Part shown: positions 57,773 through 64,000 of the stretch, piece after piece
Layout of the letters: every line of letters begins with the position of its first letter
Position numbering within the stretch: the first letter of the stretch is position 1
Assembly (NCBI RefSeq): GCF_013294115.1
Contig: NZ_JABSNP010000002.1
Location: 186,001 to 250,000, forward strand
DNA length: 64,000 bases
Direction of reading: 5' to 3'
DNA from: Hymenobacter caeli
Lineage (GTDB): Bacteria; Bacteroidota; Bacteroidia; Cytophagales; Hymenobacteraceae
Notes under the pieces: model-generated
The model's database searches: none
What the model saw: the letters and a program-made list of their open reading frames with translations, nothing else
Told to the model about the DNA's origin: nothing
Position numbers and translations under genes: made by a program

Positions 57773-59422
57773 ATGACCGCCCGCGAACAGGAATACCGCG
57801 AGCTGTTCATGGCCGAGGCGCTGGAGTACTACGAAAGCATGAGCCGCCACCTGAGCGAGCTGGAGCGGACCCCCGACGACGTGCCGGCCCTCAACGAGCT
57901 GTTCCGGCTCATGCACAACCTGAAGTCGAACGCCCGCGCCATGGGCCACACCGCCATCGGCGAGGTGGCCCACAGCCTGGAAACGGTGTTCGGCCTGATT
58001 CGCGACCGGGAGCGGGCCTTTGCCGGCCCGCTGGTGGCGGTGGTATTCACCGGCCTCGACGAACTGGGGGCCATGATTCGGGCCGTGGGGGCCGACCAGC
58101 CCCTGCCCGACGCGGCCGCGCTGCTCGACAACCTGGCCCGCGTGGCTCGCGGCGACGAGCCCGTGCTGCCCGCCCCGGCCCCCGCCGACGCCGAGGCCCC
58201 CGCCGAGGAGGACGCCCGCAAGCTGGAGCTGTCCGACCTGGTGTACATCCAGGTGCGCAAGCTCGACAAGCTGCTGAACCTGGTGGGCGAGCTGGTGATT
58301 GACCGCGACCGGATTCTGACCCTGGCCGAAGAAATTGGCCACCCGGCCCTGCAAGCCACCGCCCGCCACCTGTTCCGCATCTCCGACGACTTGCAGTACA
58401 GCGTGATGGACGTGCGCCTGGTAGGCGTGGGGGTGCTGCTGAACAAGTTTCCGCGGGTGGTGCGCGACGTGGCCACCGCCGAGGGCAAGGAAGTGGAGCT
58501 GAGCCTGGGCGGCCAGGACGTGCAGATTGACCGCAACGTGCTGCAAATCATGACCGATGCCCTGCTGCACCTGGTGCGCAACGGCGTGAGCCACGGCCTC
58601 GAAGCCCCCGCCGAGCGCGAAGCGGCCGGCAAGCCCCGCGTGGGCCAGCTGCGCCTGTTGGCCCTCACCGAGCGCGACGACGTGCTGATTGAGGTGGCCG
58701 ACGACGGCCCCGGCATCGACACGGAGGCCGTGCGCCGCAAGGCCGTGGAGCGCGGCCTGGCCACCGCCGAGCTGGCCGCTACCCTCGACGAGCAGGCCGT
58801 GTGGGCCTTTCTGTTCGAGCCGGGCTTCTCGACGGCCGCGCAGGTGACCGACATTTCGGGCCGTGGCGTGGGCCTCGACGTGGTGAAGCGGGCCCTGGAC
58901 TCGCTCGGGGGCCAGCTGCGCATTGCTTCAGTACTGGGGCAAGGCACGTCGTTCACGCTGGTGCTGCCCACCTCCATCGCCGTGAAGGGGGCCCTGCTCG
59001 TGGAGCTGGACGGCCGGCCCTACGCCGTGCCCCTGCTGCACACCGACACCGTGCTGGCGCTGCGCCCCGACGAGTTTTCGGTGGTGGGCGGCCTGCTGCT
59101 GGCCCACGTGCAGGGCCAGGCCGTGCCGGTGGTGCCCCTGCGCGAGCTGCTGCACGCCGAAGGCACCGAGGCCCTGCCCGCCGCCGACAAAACCCTGCTC
59201 CAGGGCCCCCAGCAAGTGCTGGTCGTCAACTACAACCACCGCCGCCTGGGCCTGCTCGTCGACCAGTTTTTGCGCCAGCAGAACATCGTCGTCAAGGCCT
59301 TGAGCAAGCCGCTGGACGCCATTGATTTATTCGGGGGCGTGACGCTGCTCGGCAGCGGGCAGGTGTGCCTGGTGCTCGACGTGCCCGCCCTCACCCGTTT
59401 GTTTGTTGCCCGCCGGGCGTAG
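57773..59422 (+). CDS. CheA-type histidine kinase without P2 domain
   Basis: 549 residues. The Hpt domain has the phospho-accepting H48 in LMHNLKSNARAMG. A ~30-residue Ala/Pro linker leads directly to the dimerisation region (KLDKLLNLVGELVIDRDRI). The P2 CheY-docking domain of larger CheA proteins is absent. The ATPase domain has LLHLVRNGVSHGLE (N box, about residues 263-276), VADDGPGID and SGRGVGLDVVK. The CheW-like C-terminal domain has VLPTSIAVKGALLVE. It should phosphorylate the adjacent CheY at a reduced rate, as P2-less enzymes do. Confidence 0.95.
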   Translation: MTAREQEYRELFMAEALEYYESMSRHLSELERTPDDVPALNELFRLMHNLKSNARAMGHTAIGEVAHSLETVFGLIRDRERAFAGPLVAVVFTGLDELGAMIRAVGADQPLPDAAALLDNLARVARGDEPVLPAPAPADAEAPAEEDARKLELSDLVYIQVRKLDKLLNLVGELVIDRDRILTLAEEIGHPALQATARHLFRISDDLQYSVMDVRLVGVGVLLNKFPRVVRDVATAEGKEVELSLGGQDVQIDRNVLQIMTDALLHLVRNGVSHGLEAPAEREAAGKPRVGQLRLLALTERDDVLIEVADDGPGIDTEAVRRKAVERGLATAELAATLDEQAVWAFLFEPGFSTAAQVTDISGRGVGLDVVKRALDSLGGQLRIASVLGQGTSFTLVLPTSIAVKGALLVELDGRPYAVPLLHTDTVLALRPDEFSVVGGLLLAHVQGQAVPVVPLRELLHAEGTEALPAADKTLLQGPQQVLVVNYNHRRLGLLVDQFLRQQNIVVKALSKPLDAIDLFGGVTLLGSGQVCLVLDVPALTRLFVARRA

Positions 59423-59493
59423 TTTTCCGTACTGCCTCATGCTGCCCTCATCCTTTCCGCCCGCTGCCCACGGTGCCCTAGCTTAATATCATT

Positions 59494-60129
59494 ATGAATT
59501 TATCCATGACCGAGCTGGAACGCGACATCATCCGCGAGATTTTGAACATCGGCCTGGCCCGGGCCGCCGACTCGTTCGCCATCGTCGCGCAGGAAAAGGT
59601 GTTGCTCGAAGTGCCCAGCCTGGACTTGCTGATGAGCGACGACATCCTGCAACGGGTGCAGGACTACAGCACCAACCACGTGGTCATCCAGTCCGACATT
59701 CGGGGCGACTTCACGGGCACGACGCTCATGTTCTTTTCGGGCCAGCACGTGCAACGGCTCTCGCGCGTGTGCCTGCGGATGCAGGTGGACGACTCCACCA
59801 AGGTGAACGAGTTGCAGGAGTCGCTGCTGCTCGAAATCAGCAACATCATCACCGGGGCCTTGGTCACGCAGCTGGCCAACATCCTCAAAGCCCGCATTTA
59901 CGGGGCCCCGCCCTGCAACTTCAACGGCGATACCGCCGCCCTGATGGCCCACCTGCTGCCGAGCGAGTCGCTGCAACCGCTGATTTTTTCCATCATCACC
60001 CAGTTCTCCGACCACGGCAACTCGGTGGAACTGCCGCTGATGCTGTTCTTCGACCGCATCACGTTCGGGAAAATCCTCGACATCATCCGCGGCTACGACT
60101 TCCTCGGCAAGCAACTGGCCGGGGCCTGA
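59494..60129 (+). CDS. CheC/CheX-like chemotaxis phosphatase
   Basis: 211 residues. Two CheC-type helices with the Glu-x-x-Asn pair are visible: IIREILNIGLARAADSF near the N-terminus and LLLEISNIITGALVTQLANI in the middle. They are separated by a ~90-residue beta region, giving the pseudo-symmetric CheC fold. In characterised members these residues remove phosphate from CheY. It ends the chemosensory cluster, and CheD, the usual partner, is missing. It is probably the main off-switch of a system without CheR or CheB. Confidence 0.88.
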   Translation: MNLSMTELERDIIREILNIGLARAADSFAIVAQEKVLLEVPSLDLLMSDDILQRVQDYSTNHVVIQSDIRGDFTGTTLMFFSGQHVQRLSRVCLRMQVDDSTKVNELQESLLLEISNIITGALVTQLANILKARIYGAPPCNFNGDTAALMAHLLPSESLQPLIFSIITQFSDHGNSVELPLMLFFDRITFGKILDIIRGYDFLGKQLAGA

Positions 60130-60242
60130 AATTGGCCAACAGTTGGCAGTGAACCGTTATCAATGAGGCCGCTTCGCCTTATTTTTTCGCTGTTAACGCC
60201 TGGTTGTTGGCCGTTAATTGATAACTGTTAATTGTTTATCCG

Positions 60243-61334
60243 ATGCCTGATTCTGGCTCCGCCGCCCGCGCCAAAAAAATAGCGGCGTTCGACCCCAATG
60301 CCCCCGGCGACGCCGACGCGGGGCTGTTTGGCCTGCCCTTCACGCCCGCCGAGGCCCAGGTGGTGGTGGTGCCCGTGCCCTGGGAGGTAACCGTGAGCTA
60401 CCGGGCCGGCACCGCCCAGGGGCCCGCCGCCGTGCACGAAGCCTCCCTGCAAGTGGACCTGTACGACCCAGATTTGCCCAACGCCTGGCAGCTGGGCCTG
60501 GCCCTGGAAGCCGAAGACGCCGAAATTGCCGCCACCAGCGCCCGCCTGCGCCCTTTGGCCGCCGACTACATCGGCTGGCTCGAAGCCGGCGAGCCGGCGG
60601 CCCAGGCCAAGGCCATGCTGGCCGTGCCTGCCCTCGTAAACGCCGAAGGCGACCAGCTGCGGGCCTGGCTGGCCGCCAAAACCGGGGCCCTGCTCGACGG
60701 CGGGCAGGGCGTGGTGGTGCTCGGCGGCGACCACAGCACCCCGCTGGGCTACCTCGACGCGCTGGCCGCCCGCCACCCGGAGTTCGCCATCCTGCAAATC
60801 GACGCGCACTGCGACCTGCGCCCCGCCTACGAAGGCTTCAAGTACTCGCACGCCAGCATCATGCACAACGCCCTGGCCCTGCCCCAGGTAACGAAGCTGG
60901 TGCAGGTGGGCATCCGCGACTGGTGCCAGCAGGAGGCCGACTTCATTGAGCAGTCCAAGGGCCGGGTGGCGCTGTTCAGCCAGCGGTTCCTGAGCGAGGA
61001 GCGGTTCGCCAAGAAGTCGTGGAAGAAGGTGTGCGGCAAAATCATCGCCCAGCTGCCGCCCAAGGTCTACCTCAGCTTCGACATCGACGGGCTCGACCCC
61101 AAGCTGTGCCCCGGCACCGGCACGCCCGTGCCCGGCGGCCTGGAGTTTGAAGAAGCCACCTACCTCATCCGCAGCATCGTGCGGGCCGGCATCGTCATCA
61201 TCGGCTGCGACCTCAACGAGGTGGCCCCCGGCGACACCGACTGGAACGGCATCGTGGGGGCCCGCCTGCTCTACCAGATGGCCAACTGGATGGCCGTGTC
61301 GCAGGGCCGCCTGGCCGCCCGAAAACACGAGTAG
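60243..61334 (+). CDS. Arginase/agmatinase/formimidoylglutamase family enzyme
   Basis: 363 residues. The binuclear manganese site of ureohydrolases is complete: VVLGGDHSTPLG, LQIDAHCDLRP, and YLSFDIDGLDP. The C-terminal half has PGTGTPVPGGLEFEEA, the substrate loop. The long N-terminal part (about 150 residues before GGDHS) is typical of the Bacteroidota branch annotated agmatinase family. The substrate, whether agmatine, arginine or formimidoylglutamate, cannot be settled here; no histidine or arginine catabolic gene is near. It is 113 bp after the CheC-like gene, so the grouping may be incidental. Confidence 0.92.
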   Translation: MPDSGSAARAKKIAAFDPNAPGDADAGLFGLPFTPAEAQVVVVPVPWEVTVSYRAGTAQGPAAVHEASLQVDLYDPDLPNAWQLGLALEAEDAEIAATSARLRPLAADYIGWLEAGEPAAQAKAMLAVPALVNAEGDQLRAWLAAKTGALLDGGQGVVVLGGDHSTPLGYLDALAARHPEFAILQIDAHCDLRPAYEGFKYSHASIMHNALALPQVTKLVQVGIRDWCQQEADFIEQSKGRVALFSQRFLSEERFAKKSWKKVCGKIIAQLPPKVYLSFDIDGLDPKLCPGTGTPVPGGLEFEEATYLIRSIVRAGIVIIGCDLNEVAPGDTDWNGIVGARLLYQMANWMAVSQGRLAARKHE

Positions 61335-61388
61335 CGCGGCGGCCGTAGAAGCCGCGTCATTCCCCTTTTCATCACCCTTCCCTTTTCC

Positions 61389-61727
61389 ATGCTCGGTTTC
61401 ATCCTCAAGTTTTTGCTCACCGCCGTGCTTGTGTACGGCCTCAGCCGCATCCTGCCGGGCGTGGCCCTCGACGGCGTGGGCGCGGCCGCCGTGCTCGTCA
61501 TCGTGCTGGGCGTCCTCAACGCCATCGTCAAGCCGGTGCTGAGCTTTCTGAGTTTGCCCATTAATATTCTCACGCTGGGCCTGTTCTCATTGGTTATCAA
61601 CGTCATCATCATCAAGCTGGCCGATTACCTGATGAGCAGCTTCGACGTGCACGGCTTCCTCAACGCCCTGCTGTTCAGCCTGGGCCTGGCCGTGGTGAAC
61701 ACCGTGGTGGACGCCGTGCTGGACTAA
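61389..61727 (+). CDS. Phage holin family IV-like membrane protein
   Basis: 112 residues, almost entirely hydrophobic, with four transmembrane helices and the signature GVLNAIVKPVLSFLSLPINILTLGLFSLVINVIII. This is the mycobacterial-phage holin superfamily IV (YvlD-type) domain. It occurs widely in chromosomes outside prophages. No phage gene is in the window, so it is a host membrane protein of unknown function. It is 54 bp after the arginase-family gene. Confidence 0.9.
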   Translation: MLGFILKFLLTAVLVYGLSRILPGVALDGVGAAAVLVIVLGVLNAIVKPVLSFLSLPINILTLGLFSLVINVIIIKLADYLMSSFDVHGFLNALLFSLGLAVVNTVVDAVLD

Positions 61728-61743
61728 GCACCCCCTGGCACCA

Positions 61744-61786
61744 AAAGGGCCTCACCGCTGGCAAGTAGCCGGTGGTGGGGCCCTTT
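61744..61786. terminator. Bidirectional terminator-like hairpin
   Basis: AAAGGGCC pairs with GGCCCTTT around an imperfect inner stem, between convergent genes. Confidence 0.65.
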
Positions 61787-61801
61787 CGCGTTGAACGGAG
61801 C

Positions 61802-62680
61802 TTAAACGGCCGCACGCCGCCGCCAGCGCCGGGCCGCCCACCAGCCGGCGAGGCCCAGCACGAGCAGCGGCCAAACGCTCACCGCGCCGATGAGCAGGCC
61901 CGTGGTCAGCTCCCAGCCGCCGTACAGGGCCCCCACGAGCCGGCTGCCCAGCGACACCACCGGCGCGTCGGGCGTGGCGATGGGCAGCAGCTGGTAGCAA
62001 GTGAGGGTGATGGTGGAGTAGCCCACTTCATCGTCGAGGGTTTTCAGGCGGCTTTCGGTGCTTTCGATTTCTTCGCGTACCCCGCCCATTTTCTCCTCGA
62101 TTTCCAGCATGTCGCTCACCTTCCGGGCCTGGCCGAGCAGGGCCAGGCAGCGCTGCTCCACGGCCCGCTTAGTGCGCAGGCGGGCGGCCACATCGGCGCG
62201 CTCGGCCGTTACGTCGTCGGTGGTCAGCTTTTTCTCTTCCACCGTGCCCAGCTGCGCCAGGGCCCCCAGGAGGCTCCCGAACCCCCCGGGCCGCACCCGG
62301 ATGGTGGTTTCCTGCCGCCACTGGCCGTCTTCCCGCACTTCGGTGGCGGCGCTGGTGTAGCCCCCACTGCGGCGTACCAGGCTGTCGAGGCGGGCGCTGG
62401 CCCGGGGCAGACTGGCCACTTTCAGCCGCAGCGCGGCGTGGTAGATGAGCAGGCGGGGCACGGCCGCCACCCGGGCCACCGCTGGTTTAGGCAGGGCCCC
62501 CTGGTCGGGGGTGGCGATAACTTCCTGCTGGTCTTCATTTTTAGTTTCTTGGAGCGGCGGGGCCGCCAGCAGCAGCGGGGCCGGGGCCCGGGCCAAGCGG
62601 TTTTCTTCCGGCTTGCGTTCCTGGCTGCACCCGCACAACAGCGCGGCCAGCCCCAGGGCAGCCCCCAAGGTGTTTTTCAT
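61802..62680 (-). CDS. DUF4349 lipoprotein
   Basis: 292 residues. A lipoprotein signal ends LLCGC (C18). The DUF4349 domain has LIYHAALRLKVASLPRASAR, SGGYTSAA and VRPGGFGSLLGALAQLG, then a predicted coiled coil ending EIESTESRLKTLDDEVGYSTITL, the most conserved part of the family. A C-terminal transmembrane helix (VWPLLVLGLAGWWAA) and Arg-rich tail follow. So the protein is tethered at both ends. The function is unknown; in the family an envelope-stress link has been suggested. It has no clear partner here. Confidence 0.9.
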   Translation of the reverse strand: MKNTLGAALGLAALLCGCSQERKPEENRLARAPAPLLLAAPPLQETKNEDQQEVIATPDQGALPKPAVARVAAVPRLLIYHAALRLKVASLPRASARLDSLVRRSGGYTSAATEVREDGQWRQETTIRVRPGGFGSLLGALAQLGTVEEKKLTTDDVTAERADVAARLRTKRAVEQRCLALLGQARKVSDMLEIEEKMGGVREEIESTESRLKTLDDEVGYSTITLTCYQLLPIATPDAPVVSLGSRLVGALYGGWELTTGLLIGAVSVWPLLVLGLAGWWAARRWRRRAAV

Positions 62681-62776
62681 GTTCGTTCGACTGTAAGGTG
62701 AAGCTGAAAATGGGAGGCTGCGCAGCCAGGCTTTTATGCCAACGAACCATTAGAGGTAACCCATATAGCCGCATAA

Positions 62777-62807
62777 AAAAACTCCCGGCCGAAAGGCCGG
62801 AAGTTTT
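62777..62807 (-). terminator. Rho-independent terminator after murA
   Basis: Stem CCGGCC/GGCCGG extended by AAACT/AGTTT, loop GAAA, with T residues following on the minus strand. Confidence 0.8.
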
Positions 62808-62828
62808 CGCTTTTTTAAACCGGGTTGA

Positions 62829-64000
62829 CTACATCCGCCGAATGTCGGCCCCCAACGCGTTGAGGCGCTGGTCGATGAACTGGTAGCCGCGGTCAATTTG
62901 CTCCACGTTGAGGATGGTGCTGCTGCCCTCGGCGCTGAGCGCGGCGATGAGCAGGGCCACGCCGGCCCGGATGTCGGGCGAGGTCATGGTGATGCCGCGC
63001 AGGCGCGTGCGCTGGTCGAGGCCGATAACGGTGGCGCGGTGCGGGTCGCAGAGGATGATTTGGGCCCCCATGTCGATGAGCTTGTCCACGAAAAACAGGC
63101 GGCTCTCGAACATTTTTTGGTGAATGAGCACCGTGCCCTTGGCCTGGCAGGCCACCACCAGCACAATGCTGAGCAGGTCGGGCGTGAAGCCCGGCCACGT
63201 GTGGTCGCTGACGGTGAGGATGGAGCCGTCGAGGTAGGTATTGATTTCGTAGTGCGGCTGGGCCGGGATGTGGATGTCGTCGCCGCGGAACTCGATTTGG
63301 ATACCCAGCTTGCGGAACGTGTCCGGGATGAGGCCCAACTCGGGAATCTGGCAGTCCTTGATGGTGATTTCGGAGCCCGTCATGGCCGCCAGGCCAATGA
63401 AGGAGCCGATTTCAATCATGTCGGGCAGCATGCGGTGCTCGGTGCCGCCCAGGCTGTCCACCCCTTCAATGGTGAGCAGGTTGGAGCCAATGCCTTGGAT
63501 GTTCGCGCCCATGCGCACCAGCATGCGGCACAGCTGCTGCAAGTAGGGTTCGCAGGCGGCGTTGTAGATGGTGGTGGTGCCCTCGGCCAGCACGGCGGCC
63601 ATCACGATGTTGGCCGTGCCCGTTACCGAGGCCTCGTCGAGCAGCATGTGGGTGCCCTTGAGCTTGCCATCGGCCTTGATGCGGTAGAAATCGGTGCCCT
63701 CCAGGGTGAGCTGGCCGCCGAGCTTTTCGAGGCCCAAAAAGTGCGTGTCCATCGGCCGGCGGCCGATTTTGTCGCCGCCGGGCTTGGGTAGCTGGCAGCG
63801 GCCGTAGCGCCCAAGCATGGGCCCCAGAATCATTACCGAGCCGCGCAGGGCCCCGGCTTGCTTCACAAACTCGGGCGAATCCATGTAATCCAAGTGCACG
63901 TCTTCGGCCTGGAAGCGGTAGGTGTCGGTGGCCAGCTTGCCCACTTTCACGCCCATGTCGCGCAGCAGCTCGATGAGCTTGTTGACGTCGCGGATGTCGG
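62829..64000 (-). CDS. murA: UDP-N-acetylglucosamine 1-carboxyvinyltransferase (5' end outside window)
   Basis: The frame is open past position 63956, so the start lies beyond the window; about 390 residues are visible. Key segments are GPMLGRYGRCQLPKPGGDKI, GRRPMDTHFLGLEKLGG, LLDEASVTGTANIVMAAV, EIGSFIGLAAMTG and PDIRAGVALLIAALSAEG, all EPSP-synthase-like MurA features. The first step of peptidoglycan synthesis is transfer of enolpyruvate to UDP-GlcNAc. The catalytic-loop cysteine (C115 in E. coli, GGC) is here aspartate (GGD), which in other bacteria gives fosfomycin insensitivity. The terminator at 62777 follows. Confidence 0.96.
   Translation of the reverse strand, partial: DIRDVNKLIELLRDMGVKVGKLATDTYRFQAEDVHLDYMDSPEFVKQAGALRGSVMILGPMLGRYGRCQLPKPGGDKIGRRPMDTHFLGLEKLGGQLTLEGTDFYRIKADGKLKGTHMLLDEASVTGTANIVMAAVLAEGTTTIYNAACEPYLQQLCRMLVRMGANIQGIGSNLLTIEGVDSLGGTEHRMLPDMIEIGSFIGLAAMTGSEITIKDCQIPELGLIPDTFRKLGIQIEFRGDDIHIPAQPHYEINTYLDGSILTVSDHTWPGFTPDLLSIVLVVACQAKGTVLIHQKMFESRLFFVDKLIDMGAQIILCDPHRATVIGLDQRTRLRGITMTSPDIRAGVALLIAALSAEGSSTILNVEQIDRGYQFIDQRLNALGADIRRM

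Noticed and set aside
61389..61727. Prophage remnant because of a holin-family protein
   Set aside because: No endolysin, integrase or structural phage gene is nearby; this family is common in chromosomes.

Overview
The window reads as chromosomal DNA of a GC-rich, non-photosynthetic Bacteroidota, most like Hymenobacter (Cytophagales). The evidence is the type A and type B T9SS C-terminal sorting domains, an OMP beta-barrel receptor with a carboxypeptidase-like N-terminal domain, DUF5686, DUF4846 and DUF1080 proteins, tRNAs mostly without encoded CCA, and promoters of the Bacteroidota form TTG-N19-TAnnTTTG. No virus, plasmid, IS element or CRISPR array was recognised. The species assignment is inference.

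Layout. 0-8.3 kb: a sugar-catabolic cluster with a gluconate-dehydrogenase subunit 3 tail, an MFS/nucleoside-permease-like transporter, a Gfo/Idh/MocA dehydrogenase, four xylose-isomerase-like TIM barrels (three with Tat-type signals), a lipoprotein cytochrome c and a DUF1080 hydrolase. Together they look like a largely periplasmic 3-keto-glycoside route. 8.4-20.4 kb: TlpA-like thioredoxin, a T9SS type B protein, an aromatic amino acid lyase homologue that has lost its MIO tripeptide (beside hisS), an M28 peptidase, a TonB-receptor-like protein and a MORN_2/YwqK repeat protein. 20.5-27.7 kb: thiolase, a BatB/BatC-like pair, tRNA-Ser, a truncated T9SS gene, two exported ferritin-like proteins, tRNA-Pro, an HNH gene and tRNA-Arg. 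28-30 kb: gyrB.

30.1-37.2 kb: a six-gene minus-strand operon that encodes inositol sphingolipid synthesis: myo-inositol-phosphate synthase, a PgpA-type phosphatase, a GtrA membrane protein, an outer-membrane DUF5686 protein, a CDP-alcohol phosphotransferase fused to DUF4833, and an AUR1-like PAP2 transferase. I consider this the most informative metabolic system here. 37.5-39.1 kb: a minimal HlyD-type adaptor and a TetR regulator share a 25-bp palindromic operator. 39.2-43.5 kb: polyphosphate kinase, Ppx/GppA and a sirtuin. 43.6-50 kb: DUF4846, an exported SprB-like repeat protein, a Cys-rich small ORF, an 840-bp gap rich in palindromes, and a membrane protein/histidine kinase/LuxR-type regulator set.

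50.1-60.1 kb: topA diverges from a chemosensory operon with a soluble nine-HAMP receptor, CheW, CheY, a P2-less CheA and a CheC-like phosphatase. No CheR or CheB is present, so this looks like a non-adapting intracellular signalling array. 60.2-64 kb: an arginase-family enzyme, a phage-holin-IV-like membrane protein, a DUF4349 lipoprotein and the C-terminal part of MurA, in which the fosfomycin-target cysteine is replaced by aspartate.
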